Of a stretch of 64,000 bases of DNA, positions 26,364 through 35,090 are shown piece by piece. The notes below the pieces were generated by a model. The model did not search any database. It was given only the letters and a program-made list of their open reading frames with translations, and had not been told where the DNA came from. Every line of letters begins with the position of its first letter. The stretch's first letter is position 1. This DNA is from Niabella beijingensis (lineage in GTDB: Bacteria; Bacteroidota; Bacteroidia; Chitinophagales; Chitinophagaceae): the NCBI RefSeq assembly GCF_020034665.1, contig NZ_JAIQDI010000001.1, positions 496,001 through 560,000 of the forward strand. Reading direction: 5' to 3'. Made by a program: the position numbers and the translations under genes.

Positions 26364-26871
26364 ACTTCAATTTAAAGAAAAAATCAGTTTTTACCAGTTA
26401 ATACCTGCACAATTTTTTCATTTTTTACCGCTCCTCAGATAAGACCCTATTTACTTTCCTTTGGGTAACCAGCTATTGCACTCCTATCATTTTTCGTTGC
26501 GTCGCACACTTGTACTGTGGTACATCTATCCATTCTTTATAATAAATTATTTCTTCTGGAATCATCCAGTTCCTCCCGCTAATAGCTCCGCCTGCGGCTC
26601 GTTGCGACCTTCTGTCGCAAATTTCCCTAACTGTCCTTAGTAAAAGCAAGGTCTGCGCAAAAGAAGGATCGCTGTCACTTCTTTTGCTGGCCACTGGTTT
26701 TGCAAAATTTTTCTCCACCTCGATTTAGCGCCTTCGGCGAGTTTGTTACGGAGGTAGTAAAAATTATTCCAAAAACCTTGCTATTTCCCAAGTCCCGTTA
26801 TAGAACAGGTTGCTACGAGGTTGACGACGAGGCCATAGGCCGAGAATTAGAAAACAAAAAAAACAATTCGT
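26364..26871. other. Hairpin-rich intergenic region at the left edge of the mobilisable element
   Basis: About 500 bases without a supported gene. It holds inverted repeats TTGCGAC/GTCGCAA (26602-26620) and GCAAAAGAAG/CTTCTTTTGC (26657-26687) and is richer in G+C than its surroundings. An 81-residue minus-strand frame here (26473-26718) has irregular composition and is not accepted. The position, between host repair genes and mobilisation genes, fits an element boundary or a replication or transfer site. Confidence 0.4.
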
Positions 26872-27072
26872 ATGCAATCACAACAAAAAGCAAAATTGAT
26901 GCGCCTTTCATGGCAGATTCAGAGGCAAAGAAAATCCAACCGCTCGAAATCCTTAGTTAGTGCCTGGGCTATCTACCTGAACGAAGATATCACCGTATAT
27001 CACCTTGTTAGGAAACACAGCCCGGAACGCTACACAGCGAAGATCGACACCCGCAGTCTTACACTTTTTTAA
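26872..27072 (+). CDS. Small basic protein typical of Bacteroidota mobile elements
   Basis: A 66-residue, very basic protein: QKAKLMRLSWQIQRQRKSNR, then SAWAIYLNEDITVYHLVRKH. Small genes of this kind sit before ssb in many Bacteroidota mobilisable elements. The function is unknown, perhaps nucleic-acid binding. It lies 37 bases upstream of ssb. Confidence 0.7.
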   Translation: MQSQQKAKLMRLSWQIQRQRKSNRSKSLVSAWAIYLNEDITVYHLVRKHSPERYTAKIDTRSLTLF

Positions 27073-27109
27073 CCATTCATTATTCAATCACATTTAAAAT
27101 TTATCACTC

Positions 27110-27487
27110 ATGCAAACAGTAATCGGACGTTTAACCGCAGACGCAAAAATGACAACATTAGAAGATGGCCGCCAGGTTGTAAACTTCACCATCGCCGAAA
27201 ATTACCGGTTCAGGGTAAAAGGTTCAGACAAAGCAAAGCAAGTAACTAATTTTTACGATTGTGCCTATTGGATCAAAACCGGCATTGCCGCCCACCTCAA
27301 AAAAGGAATGGTGGTTGAAACGGTTGGCCGTATCGGCGTAAAAGCATGGAAGGGAACAGACGGGGAACCAAAGGCACACTTAACCCTGCATGTGCAATAC
27401 ATTCAATTGCACGGCAACCCTAAAAAAGCAACCGCAAGCACCGAAGTACCGACGCAGGAATCCGATAAAGAGAATCTGCCCTTTTAA
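27110..27487 (+). CDS. ssb: Single-stranded DNA-binding protein
   Basis: A 125-residue SSB with one OB fold: IGRLTADAKMTTLEDGRQV, VVNFTIAENYRF, NFYDCAYW, LKKGMVVETVGRIGVKAW. The C-terminus ends ENLPF, a short form of the acidic DDIPF tip that recruits partners. It is smaller than the chromosomal SSB and is probably the element's own copy used during transfer. Confidence 0.92.
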   Translation: MQTVIGRLTADAKMTTLEDGRQVVNFTIAENYRFRVKGSDKAKQVTNFYDCAYWIKTGIAAHLKKGMVVETVGRIGVKAWKGTDGEPKAHLTLHVQYIQLHGNPKKATASTEVPTQESDKENLPF

Positions 27488-27548
27488 ATCTCCCATCCGC
27501 TCCGGAGTACAAGCGCCGGAGCGGATTTAACCTAAAAAAATTTATATC

Positions 27549-27968
27549 ATGGTAGCAATAAACGAAAAAGCACAGCAAATATTGGATCATCTGATCCAGC
27601 AATTAGGTGAAAAAGATTATATCAGGCTGCAATCTGAAACGTATGCTTCATTGTCCTTTGAACGTATTGGAGAATTTTCCTCTTTCTATGGCCCGGTAAA
27701 AATGTATAGCCTGCTGCGTACTTCAACCGTAAACAGTAAAATGATGTACGAGCCGGAAATTTGTTTTTATCATTTCGATGATACCAAAAACGATATTGAC
27801 CGCGGCACTTATCCGTATTCCTTTCAATTAGACTTATTCGGCATAAATCAGCAAAGTATTGAACTGATAGACGGCGCATTTCATGTGCAAAGCATTATGC
27901 AAAGACAGCATACGAGTTACGCAAATAACTGGCTGGCAGTTATTAAAGAACAGGGGTTCATAAAATAG
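27549..27968 (+). CDS. DUF6908-like protein
   Basis: A 139-residue protein. The features EPEICFYHFDD, YPYSFQLDLFGINQQS and SYANNWLAVIKEQGF match the pattern of DUF6908 proteins of Bacteroidota mobile elements (PEM.F... YPFSF..D..G.... A..WM..IKEQ). The role is unknown. It follows ssb in the same direction. Confidence 0.6.
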   Translation: MVAINEKAQQILDHLIQQLGEKDYIRLQSETYASLSFERIGEFSSFYGPVKMYSLLRTSTVNSKMMYEPEICFYHFDDTKNDIDRGTYPYSFQLDLFGINQQSIELIDGAFHVQSIMQRQHTSYANNWLAVIKEQGFIK

Positions 27969-27990
27969 TCATTACCTAAAAACAAAACGC

Positions 27991-28461
27991 ATGAAACACA
28001 AAATTGATTTCTTAAATGGTCAGGTAGCAGAAGTAAAATTGGTTTACAAATCTAAAGTAAAATCGGGCGACCGTCTCCGGATCAATGATTCCCGCCACAT
28101 GGCTACAACATTCCGTAATGCATGGAACCCTGAAAATATAGAGCTACAGGAAGAATGCAAAATAATGTACCTGAACCGTGCCAATCATGTATTAGGATTA
28201 TACTCCCTTTCCGCAGGGGGAACAGCGGGAACTGTTATAGATCCAAAACTGGTATTAGTGGCAGCATTGCGCCTGAATGCGTCTGGTATCGTTCTTTGCC
28301 ATAGTCATCCATCTGGCAGCCTTTCGCCCAGCTGTGCAGACGAGTTTGTCACCGAAAAGGTACGAACAGCAGCCAAGTACTTCGATATCCGTCTGTTGGA
28401 TCACATTATACTAACCTCAGATGGTTATTTCTCAATGGCCGATGAAGGATTGATTTATTAA
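27991..28461 (+). CDS. RadC-like JAB domain protein of the mobilisable element
   Basis: A 156-residue JAB protein with an intact metal site: EECKIMYLN, CHSHPSGSLSPSCAD. It shares the N-terminal arrangement VKLVYKSKVKSGDRLRINDSR with the RadC-like proteins at 14.6-15.7 kb, so the window has at least three clear members and one distant one. A strong hairpin follows the stop at 28474. It likely serves the element's DNA metabolism or anti-defence. Confidence 0.88.
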   Translation: MKHKIDFLNGQVAEVKLVYKSKVKSGDRLRINDSRHMATTFRNAWNPENIELQEECKIMYLNRANHVLGLYSLSAGGTAGTVIDPKLVLVAALRLNASGIVLCHSHPSGSLSPSCADEFVTEKVRTAAKYFDIRLLDHIILTSDGYFSMADEGLIY

Positions 28462-28473
28462 GATTATAAACCA

Positions 28474-28501
28474 ATGGTAACCGTCAAATGACGGTTACCA
28501 T
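28474..28501. terminator. Perfect 13-base-pair hairpin after the RadC-like gene
   Basis: ATGGTAACCGTCA and TGACGGTTACCAT are perfect inverted copies separated by AA, beginning 13 bases past the stop codon at 28461. There is no T-tract on the plus strand (TATAAAAAA follows), so it may stabilise the mRNA end or bind a protein rather than end transcription. Confidence 0.55.
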
Positions 28502-28516
28502 ATAAAAAACAACACT

Positions 28517-28804
28517 ATGACAATTTGTTATCAATGGGAATTTACCGTTGCACTCCTTATGAAAAGCGGGCGCAAGCGCAATGCACACAGCGTACTTGCA
28601 TTAGGCAGCAAATATTCCGATGCACATTTTGATATGACGTATAAACTAAAGAAGCGGGGCGCGCAATTAATATCAGTAGTAAAAGTGCGGGTAATGGGAA
28701 TAGCCTTTGCATGGGATGACAACTACAAATACATACAGCCCAAACTGGCAGACTGTATGCCGCCCATTCCTGAAAATCTAAATCTCAATGAATTAAAACC
28801 ATAA
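28517..28804 (+). CDS. Small unknown protein of the mobilisable element
   Basis: A 95-residue protein (MTICYQWEFTVALLMKSGRK...). It is basic in the first half and ends with a Pro-rich acidic tail (PPIPENLNLNELKP). It is four bases upstream of the next gene. No family is recognised. Confidence 0.55.
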   Translation: MTICYQWEFTVALLMKSGRKRNAHSVLALGSKYSDAHFDMTYKLKKRGAQLISVVKVRVMGIAFAWDDNYKYIQPKLADCMPPIPENLNLNELKP

Positions 28805-28808
28805 AAAA

Positions 28809-29186
28809 ATGAATACTTTAAACAGGCTGAATAACGCACAGCGGGCAAAACTGATATTTGAGCTATTACCCGCAGACATTCCGGAATATATCGAATTTAC
28901 AAAAGCCCTTTCCGCCCGCGTCACTGCTGATCCCGAAGGCTTACGCAAAAAATGGAACAACTGTCTGTTAACCGTTGATTCCTGGGTAAGACTGGCAAAA
29001 ATTGTTGCTGAATCAATAGACAAACACGGAGTTAAGCTTTCCAAAAGCAGCCGCCTTTTTTCATTTGTGTTATTCGATGGATACGTTGCTCTATTCTCCG
29101 TTCACTGCTTACAGCAATTTGTCCTTACTACTGAACTCAAAGAACCACGCTTAAAAACTGCCGTAGAATTATTTTTCACCCTTTAA
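28809..29186 (+). CDS. Unknown helical protein of the mobilisable element
   Basis: A 125-residue, mostly helical protein (start MNTLNRLNNAQRAKLIFELL) with a hydrophobic central part (FSFVLFDGYVALFSVHCLQQ). It is too polar at the ends for a clear membrane protein. It follows its neighbour by four bases and precedes the DUF3560 gene by 11 bases. Confidence 0.55.
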   Translation: MNTLNRLNNAQRAKLIFELLPADIPEYIEFTKALSARVTADPEGLRKKWNNCLLTVDSWVRLAKIVAESIDKHGVKLSKSSRLFSFVLFDGYVALFSVHCLQQFVLTTELKEPRLKTAVELFFTL

Positions 29187-29197
29187 AAATTATAGTT

Positions 29198-29985
29198 ATG
29201 AAAAACGATTTTGAACAACGGAAACAAAACAGGATTGAATACGCCAAACAGCAGGCCGAAAAAAACCGGCAGAAAGGCGACAACCTGTACAATCATGCAA
29301 CAGAAATGCAGTCGGTAATTCCCTTTGGCCAGCCTATATTAATTGGCCATCATTCCGAAAAACGGGACCGTAATTATCGCAATAAAATTCACAACACATT
29401 CGGTAAAGCATTTGAAGCAATGGACAAGGCCAAATACTATGAACAAAAAGCCGAAACAATCGCCGATAACAACGCCATATCTTCCGACGATCCGCAGGCG
29501 TTGGATAAATTGGATTGGAGGAATTAAAGAACAATCAGGAATTCATGAAGGCGGCCAATAAATGTATCAAAAAAAAGGACAGGGACGGTTTTTTAAAGCT
29601 GCGATTCGCCACCCCGGAATTGTGGGAAGAGATCAACAGCCCCTCCCGGTTGGGATATACAGGCTATGCAGGTTATTCCCTTCAAAACAATAATGCCAAT
29701 ATTGCCCGGATCAAAAAGCGTATTGCCTTGCTTGAAAAAGTGGAAACAATGCCCGGTTCCGAAACTGAAATAAATGGAGTTCGTTTTGTGACCAATCCGG
29801 AAGCCAACCGGGTACAGCTTTTCTTTCCCGGAATACCACCCAAAGAAGTGCGCAAAAAATTACATCAAAACGGGTTCCACTGGAGCAGATCCGCGGGAGC
29901 ATGGCAGCGGCAATTAACGCCCCGTGCCCTATATGTGGCAAAAAGCTTTCTTAAAAACCTAGATTCCGGTACTGCGCATGAATAG
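29198..29985 (+). pseudogene. DUF3560 gene split by a frameshift
   Basis: Two overlapping frames, 29198-29527 (109 residues) and 29515-29985 (156 residues), together make one DUF3560 protein. The first has IPFGQPILIGHHSEKRDRN and AISSDDPQALDKL, the second EFMKAANKCIKKKD, NNNANIARIKKRI and NGFHWSRSAGAWQRQL, both typical parts of one family. The break lies at TTGGATTGGAGG: removing one of the two TTGGA copies (29510-29519) restores ALDKLEELKNNQEF in a single frame. The change is a five-base tandem duplication. It may be a real mutation, a reversible slippage, or a sequence error; the downstream half could still be translated from the TTG at 29515. Confidence 0.75.
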
Positions 29986-29999
29986 GATACCCCTAAAAC

Positions 30000-30036
30000 G
30001 ATAATAAAGAGCAGCCAGCGGCTGCCCTTTATTATC
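30000..30036 (+). terminator. Long hairpin after the DUF3560 gene
   Basis: GATAATAAAG-a-GCAGCC and GGCTGC-c-CTTTATTATC pair over 16 bases with one mismatch and an AGC loop; the 3' arm is itself T-rich (CTTTATTATC). It lies 15 bases past the stop. Confidence 0.65.
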
Positions 30037-30155
30037 AATTCAAAAACAATCACTATGACAGGAAAGGAAATAAAAACCGCCGTAGCTGGCGGCCTAAATC
30101 CTGCATAAAAAACAACTACTCTACAAAACTTTTCTTTCAACAAAAAAACCTCAAA

Positions 30156-30671
30156 ATGGAACAGATCAATACACTTGCAGCCATCAAAGACAATTTCTGT
30201 ACGCAGTTTCAAACATTCAAGGCCTCCCAACGTCAGCTGCAAAGCAAAATATACGCCCGGCAGTGGCAAATCGATAAACTGAAAATGCAAATGGAAAAAC
30301 TTCATGGCCCGCGATGGACCGTAGACCTTTTGCAGCCCGTAGTGAATGAAATAAAAAAAAGGCTGCCCGGCTGGGATTACGACGATGATCAATTAATTCC
30401 ATTGGGATTGGCTTGCAGGGTATCCGTTTTCTTCAATAAAAAAAAGAACACGCGTTCTTCCCAACTGTCCACTAAAAAAAGTATTCATATCATTTTTATA
30501 CCGGGAGAGCTGAAGAATGCAGAATTATTGTATGAAACAGGTGAACAGGTCGCACGATTTGATCCCGGCACCATCGGGGAAATAAACGGCTTTAACCGGG
30601 TGACCAAACCCCTTGAAAGCATTAAAGAAGCGGTCACTTTCTTAAAAAAACAGATCAAAGCACAAAAGTAA
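30156..30671 (+). CDS. Unknown protein with coiled-coil start
   Basis: A 171-residue protein. The first 50 residues are a probable coiled coil (AIKDNFCTQFQTFKASQRQL through QMEKLHG), the rest a mixed fold with basic patches (NKKKNTRSSQLSTKKSI) and a helical tail. It belongs to a set of small same-strand genes between DUF3560 and the mobilisation genes. The 170 bases before it hold only the hairpin at 30000. No family is recognised. Confidence 0.55.
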   Translation: MEQINTLAAIKDNFCTQFQTFKASQRQLQSKIYARQWQIDKLKMQMEKLHGPRWTVDLLQPVVNEIKKRLPGWDYDDDQLIPLGLACRVSVFFNKKKNTRSSQLSTKKSIHIIFIPGELKNAELLYETGEQVARFDPGTIGEINGFNRVTKPLESIKEAVTFLKKQIKAQK

Positions 30672-30676
30672 AAATC

Positions 30677-31009
30677 ATGAAAACCTATATATTTAAAGCG
30701 AGACGCAAGCAGGATCAGAATATCCGCTTTACCATTGCAGACCTTTTACCAATTCCCCACCGGCGGCACTACTCATTTGTAGAAATTTCTGAGTTCTGCG
30801 ACTATTCGAAGTTCCGGGCGGATTGGTATAACCTGATGGACGAGGAATACAATTATTTATATCAAATCCCCGGTAATGCGGGAATAAATTTCTTTAAAAT
30901 TAAAGGGCATGATCTGATTGTGATACCGGGTGAAATTATTCATCCTACAAAATTGACAGAACAAGACATTAAAGACCTTGACAACTTCAGGAGATCCGTT
31001 AAACGGTAA
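30677..31009 (+). CDS. Small unknown protein
   Basis: A 110-residue basic protein (MKTYIFKARRKQDQNIRFTI...) beginning five bases after the previous stop. It is rich in Tyr and Phe in the middle (DEEYNYLYQIPGN) and ends in a charged helix. Plasmid or element accessory role is inferred from position only. Confidence 0.55.
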   Translation: MKTYIFKARRKQDQNIRFTIADLLPIPHRRHYSFVEISEFCDYSKFRADWYNLMDEEYNYLYQIPGNAGINFFKIKGHDLIVIPGEIIHPTKLTEQDIKDLDNFRRSVKR

Positions 31010-31056
31010 ATCCGTAGTCACAGGCATTTATTATTTATCATTAAAAATCAATAATT

Positions 31057-31350
31057 ATGTACATACATTTTTATCATGGCAGAAAAACAATTGAAGAAGA
31101 ATTAAATGATTGGGGCGAAGATGGCCCGATCGTCTCAGTCTCCTTTATTTCGTGGACGTATGGAAACCTGAAATTACATGACGAAACGGATGATTTTACC
31201 TTTCTTTCCCAAGCGGAGGATCTCATCCCTTTGGGCAATATGTATTACGGAGATTTTGAATTACTTCCCGACGGTGATCCGTGGGTAAATGGACGCCCTG
31301 TAATCTCTATAAAAGAATTTGAAAACCTGAATCAAAAACAATGGCTATGA
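31057..31350 (+). CDS. Small unknown protein
   Basis: A 97-residue acidic protein with many aromatic residues (MYIHFYHGRKTIEEELNDWG, SFISWTYGNLKLHD, MYYGDFELLPDGDPWVNG). The last four bases overlap the next start (ATGA), so the two are translationally coupled. Function unknown. Confidence 0.55.
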   Translation: MYIHFYHGRKTIEEELNDWGEDGPIVSVSFISWTYGNLKLHDETDDFTFLSQAEDLIPLGNMYYGDFELLPDGDPWVNGRPVISIKEFENLNQKQWL

Positions 31351-31793
31351 AAACGAAATTTACCTTTACCATTCAGCCCCTCCTTTACAATACCCCTGAC
31401 CTGAAGGGGCCTATAACACAGGTCTTCTTTGCCAAACAATATATGGAGGAAGAAGGCGCATTTTACTATAATCGGCTTGCCCGGTTAACCTTTGAAAAAC
31501 AAAACGTTCACTTAACGTTACCGGGTGCGATGCCGCTGATAGAAACCCTGATATTTGGTGAGCAACAACGTAATCACAGCACTTTGCACTTATGTATAAG
31601 AGGCGAACGTACATATTGCAAGGTAGCAACAGGCTACTTTCCAAAACGTATTGCGGTCACGCATAAGGAATACGAAGACGCTTTGTTGATGGGCAAGCTC
31701 ACAAAAAAGGAAATACAGGAATTGTTTGCCTATATATGGGATCATCCGGAATCTATAAAGCCAATCGATCCCCCGCATTCAGGATTTCTTTAA
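31347..31793 (+). CDS. Small unknown protein
   Basis: A 148-residue protein (ATG at 31347 overlapping the previous stop as ATGA; an ATG two codons earlier is also possible). Basic, with a predicted mixed fold (LARLTFEKQNVHLTLPGAMP) and a helical C-terminus ending PIDPPHSGFL. It is the last gene before a strong terminator. Confidence 0.55.
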   Translation: MKTKFTFTIQPLLYNTPDLKGPITQVFFAKQYMEEEGAFYYNRLARLTFEKQNVHLTLPGAMPLIETLIFGEQQRNHSTLHLCIRGERTYCKVATGYFPKRIAVTHKEYEDALLMGKLTKKEIQELFAYIWDHPESIKPIDPPHSGFL

Positions 31794-31816
31794 TGCAGCA
31801 TTTAACCCACTGCCCG

Positions 31817-31860
31817 GCGGTTTATTCCTGTATAAATGAACAGGAATAAACCGCTTTTTT
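31817..31860 (+). terminator. Strong Rho-independent terminator
   Basis: GCGGTTTATTCCTG and CAGGAATAAACCGC are perfect 14-base inverted arms (extended by T and A) with an eight-base loop, followed by TTTTTT. It closes the operon of small genes that starts near 26.9 kb. Confidence 0.9.
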
Positions 31861-31896
31861 CTTTTCCGGCGCAGTATTTTTTCGTAAATTAGTGTC

Positions 31897-32124
31897 ATGA
31901 ATTTTTGGGAATTTAAAGAAGACAATTCAAGAGGCTACTATATGCCGGTCTCAAACAAAGCTGCCCGCGAACAGGGCGGACAGCTGGTTACTGGATTGTT
32001 CAATTTAATATTTTCCCTGTTCAAATTGCTTTGGGCATTGATTACAGGCGTTTTCGCTTTATTTTATATCTTCATTCGGTGGATCTGGAGGCTTGCGAGT
32101 AAACAAAGCAGGCAACCGCTCTAA
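31897..32124 (+). CDS. Small membrane protein
   Basis: A 75-residue protein with one long or two short membrane segments (LFNLIFSLFKLLWALITGVF through ALFYIFIRWIWRLA), a polar start and a basic end (SKQSRQPL). Position past a terminator suggests its own promoter. A shared perfect inverted repeat (32129-32164) separates it from the convergent gene at 32209. The function is unknown. Confidence 0.6.
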   Translation: MNFWEFKEDNSRGYYMPVSNKAAREQGGQLVTGLFNLIFSLFKLLWALITGVFALFYIFIRWIWRLASKQSRQPL

Positions 32125-32128
32125 TCCC

Positions 32129-32164
32129 AACTTTTCTTTTTTCAATTACCAAAAAAGAAAAGTT
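32129..32164. terminator. Bidirectional terminator-like inverted repeat
   Basis: AACTTTTCTTTTTT and AAAAAAGAAAAGTT are perfect 14-base inverted arms with an eight-base spacer, located between convergent genes. The U-rich and A-rich arms can serve in both directions. Confidence 0.65.
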
Positions 32165-32208
32165 CCCAAAAGAAAAACGCTCTATGCCCTGGGTAACCTT
32201 CGGTTGAA

Positions 32209-32508
32209 TTATTTTTCTTTGCCTGTCGGCTGTAATGCGTTCAGCTTATTGTACATATCCGACAACCCGCCTTTCGTAAGCAGTTCAAACCCTATCTCCC
32301 TGAGCGCCTCCGAACTGCCATCACCAGCAGCCTCTAATAACCCCTCCAACGCCTCACCTGGCCTTGTTTGCAATCCCTTTTCAATCACCTTTACCAGCAA
32401 TAAAACATTTTTCCGGGGCAGCCGTATATCCAGCTTTATCCGGTCTCCCATACCGGGTGCACTCATAATTGTTTCATAGAGCAATGACACTTCCTTCTCA
32501 CTTAACAT
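32209..32508 (-). CDS. Small unknown protein
   Basis: A 99-residue protein if the ATG at 32508 is used (MLSEKEVSLLYETIMSAPGM); a start at 32571 would add 21 residues. The body is helical with alternating charged residues (LPRKNVLLLVKVIEKGLQ, LREIGFELLTKGGLSDMYNK). Similar small proteins are common among mobilisation genes. It is downstream of abiH on the same strand with 139 bases between. Confidence 0.55.
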   Translation of the reverse strand: MLSEKEVSLLYETIMSAPGMGDRIKLDIRLPRKNVLLLVKVIEKGLQTRPGEALEGLLEAAGDGSSEALREIGFELLTKGGLSDMYNKLNALQPTGKEK

Positions 32509-32647
32509 ACTTTCACATTTTGAATAGCTAAAAAATAATTTCCTTATGTAAAAATAATCCTCACCATTCATTTTCAATAAACAGAGCCGTGCCATCTTAT
32601 AACACGGCAATACAACCAACTTGACTGCACATTGAATCAAGTAGAAA

Positions 32648-33769
32648 TTATGCATCCACTTGCGGCAAAAAATTTTCAAATTTATAAGGAACAACCAGGT
32701 CTCTCATTCTTTGTTTTTTATTAAAGTGACGTGATATATTCTGTGTTAATTCCTTATAATTTGTATCCGTAAAATCGTCGCCCTTCCGATGGTGGAATAT
32801 TTTTATGGATCGGGAATTCTCATGCTCAAAAATGCGATTTAACATCACCCAATCCGAAAGTCCGCAGGAATGTCCCATTATCTGAACCTGGTACTCCCCC
32901 TCCTCCAAAAATTGGGAAAGCTTACGCAGGTTGTCTGTTCTGAAATAGCCGAAGGATTTTATATTATCAAGAAACCGGTTGTCGTTTTTCTTCTCCAGAA
33001 CTTTATAATGATCATCCATTTCATCTCCAAACCCAAAAATCAGTGGATTCTCAACATCATCCAGCTTTCCATGAATATTTATAGTAGTAACGGAAGGTGC
33101 CACTTTGAAATTAGCGCTTAAACCTTCTGTATAAAGATTAGGTGTATGCGTATAATTGAAGTTAATCACAAGAATATGATCTAACTTACTAAGATCCGTT
33201 GAACTGCTCAAAAAGTCAGACTTTTTAAAAGCAGACGCAAATATTCTATTTGTAAAGTTGTTAAAGCTAGGCTCATGTAGTTTGTTCAGATAAGTATGCA
33301 AATGCATCTTAACCCTATCCAGCCCATCATTCAACGCTTTTAATTTCTTATCATAGCCAGTGTTATCTGATGAAGCAATACGTATTAATTCATCATAATA
33401 TATTTGTTCAATATCTACCCATCCTAACGTTGAACACGACTTTATCGCTTTTTTCAATATGGGATTTAAACAATGAGCAATAAATTCCCTAGCAGGCTCT
33501 TTATTACCTGTAGTAATTAAACTCTCGTTTGAAACAAAGTAGCCAAGCAGCATTTCCCAATTGTCAGGATTGTTAATAGCCTTTTTAAAGTCCATATTGG
33601 TAAAATACTCAAACCTACTGGTAATTTTAAAATCAGCGCTTGAATGAACTCTTTTATCAAGGGCTTCGTTTGTACATTCTCTTAACAAGTGAATTAAAAA
33701 ATCCTTATACCCGGTCCGCATCCCATGCGCCAGATCAAACCCGTTTCCTAATAGCATCAGTTTATTCAT
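32648..33769 (-). CDS. abiH: AbiH-like phage abortive infection protein
   Basis: A 373-residue protein with the AbiH pattern: MLLGNGFDLAHGMRTGYKDF at the N-terminus, VINFNYTHT near residue 210, and a TTINIHGKL...LIFGFGDE block after it. The fold with LGNGFD and NFNYT is thought to bind a nucleotide, related to the SIR2-like group. AbiH was described as an abortive infection factor against phage in Lactococcus. The ATG at 33769 is used; the frame continues eight codons upstream from a TTG. It lies inside the mobilisable element, opposite in direction to the mobilisation genes, as cargo. Confidence 0.85.
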   Translation of the reverse strand: MNKLMLLGNGFDLAHGMRTGYKDFLIHLLRECTNEALDKRVHSSADFKITSRFEYFTNMDFKKAINNPDNWEMLLGYFVSNESLITTGNKEPAREFIAHCLNPILKKAIKSCSTLGWVDIEQIYYDELIRIASSDNTGYDKKLKALNDGLDRVKMHLHTYLNKLHEPSFNNFTNRIFASAFKKSDFLSSSTDLSKLDHILVINFNYTHTPNLYTEGLSANFKVAPSVTTINIHGKLDDVENPLIFGFGDEMDDHYKVLEKKNDNRFLDNIKSFGYFRTDNLRKLSQFLEEGEYQVQIMGHSCGLSDWVMLNRIFEHENSRSIKIFHHRKGDDFTDTNYKELTQNISRHFNKKQRMRDLVVPYKFENFLPQVDA

Positions 33770-33977
33770 CTTGCCTTCTAAAAATTTGATCAATACAATT
33801 ATTCTTCATCCGAATTTAAAACAAATATCGAGCAGTAACAAAATGTCCAGAATTTTAATATTTGCTGAAACAACTTACTCACCGTACTGTGACGTTGTAC
33901 GACACGGCTGAATTATGAAGCTTTTGCCCTCCATACTTTTGTTGCTCAAATGATTTGTGAATCTGAAAATGTGAGTT

Positions 33978-34838
33978 ATGACAATCAAAGAAGCAAACGC
34001 CATCGATATGGTGGCCTACCTGTCAGTAGCAGGTATTGAACCCGCGAAAATCCGTGGAGAAAATTACTGGTACCATTCCCCGTTCCGGAACGAAAAAACA
34101 CCTTCCTTTAAGGTGAGCCGCAGGCGTAATCAATGGTATGATTTTGGTGAAGGCAGGGGCGGCAACCTAATAGATTTTATCCTCCTTTATGAAAACATTT
34201 CTATTTCAGAAGCATTAACCCAATTAGAAAATGCCTGCCAGTTACCTGGGCATCCCCCTGAATTATTTTCACCTGAAAAACCTGCAATACAAATTATTTC
34301 CATTCTTCCAATCAGTGCAGCTCCATTAATTCGCTATTATCAATCCCGCCGTATTGCAAACGAAATAGCGGCCAGATACCTCCATGAAATACATTATGAA
34401 AATGGCGGCAAAAATTATTACGCTTTAGGATTTAAAAATAATGCACGCGGATTTGAACTCCGGACTATCAATTTTAAAGGAAGCAGCCATCCCAAAGCGC
34501 CTACCACGATCGGAAATAAGGCTACTTCCCTAGCCGTTTTTGAGGGATTTTTTGACTTCCTTTCTTACCAGACAATACATCTGAACCAGCAGGTCCCGGA
34601 AATGGACTTTCTGATTCTCAACAGTACTTCCTTTTTTGAAATGCAACTGTCATTTATGCAGACTTACCAGCGGGTTTATTTGTATTTGGATAACGATAAG
34701 ACCGGAACTAAATGCATCAAACGTGCCCTTGCTAGAGATCCTCACCTGTTCAGCGACGAACGCGCGCTATTCGCTGGGTATAAAGACCTCAGCGAATGGC
34801 ATCAGAACTTTGGTTCTGGTGCCAGGCCTTCGGCCTGA
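33978..34838 (+). CDS. Primase-like protein with CHC2-type and Toprim domains
   Basis: A 286-residue protein. The N-terminal part (residues 20-75) follows the DnaG zinc-binding layout (SPFRNEKTPSFKVS and WYDFGEGRGGNLIDF), but the zinc-binding Cys residues are replaced. The Toprim core is visible as LAVFEGFFDFLSY (Glu) and YLYLDNDKTGTK (the Asp pair). Such proteins occur with mobilisation genes in Bacteroidota and may prime synthesis on the transferred strand. It is the first of the mobilisation genes and precedes the oriT-like hairpin by 110 bases. Confidence 0.85.
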   Translation: MTIKEANAIDMVAYLSVAGIEPAKIRGENYWYHSPFRNEKTPSFKVSRRRNQWYDFGEGRGGNLIDFILLYENISISEALTQLENACQLPGHPPELFSPEKPAIQIISILPISAAPLIRYYQSRRIANEIAARYLHEIHYENGGKNYYALGFKNNARGFELRTINFKGSSHPKAPTTIGNKATSLAVFEGFFDFLSYQTIHLNQQVPEMDFLILNSTSFFEMQLSFMQTYQRVYLYLDNDKTGTKCIKRALARDPHLFSDERALFAGYKDLSEWHQNFGSGARPSA

Positions 34839-34949
34839 GCGCGAAAAAGCGGAACAACTGTCAATGAATTGACCGCCGTGGTATTGAACAAGCCTGCTGC
34901 ACCCTTCTGGTGCCGGCAGGCACTCAATCCCCCTCGCTGGCTTGGGGAT

Positions 34950-34987
34950 GGCAAGGTGTACCAAAAGTGCAACTTTTGGACCTTGCC
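34950..34987. other. oriT-like nested hairpin 1
   Basis: Outer arms GGCAAGGT and ACCTTGCC enclose inner arms CCAAAAGT and ACTTTTGG with a GCA loop (38 bases in all). It lies 104 bases before the accessory mobilisation protein and is followed by CTTCGC. A matching structure occurs at 60649 before the second mobilisation pair, with outer GGCAAG and CTTGCC, inner TTTTG and CAAAA, and CTTTGC after it. This conserved layout in front of relaxase operons supports a transfer origin. Confidence 0.6.
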
Positions 34988-35090
34988 CTTCGCTCCGGAG
35001 TCGCTTCGGGAAAAAAGGACAAAGAGATATTTAGTCTCCCGCACTCGGAACTCATGCGGGAAATTTGTGAAAAGTGAAAATGAAACAGTG

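Noticed and set aside
26473..26718. 81-residue minus-strand frame in the gap before the mobilisable element
   Set aside because: Composition is irregular (Arg/Ser-rich start, no regular secondary structure) and the DNA carries several inverted repeats, which suits a site rather than a gene.
32093..32479. 128-residue plus-strand frame opposite the gene at 32209
   Set aside because: It is Ser/Pro-rich shadow sequence of the helical minus-strand protein and starts inside the previous gene.
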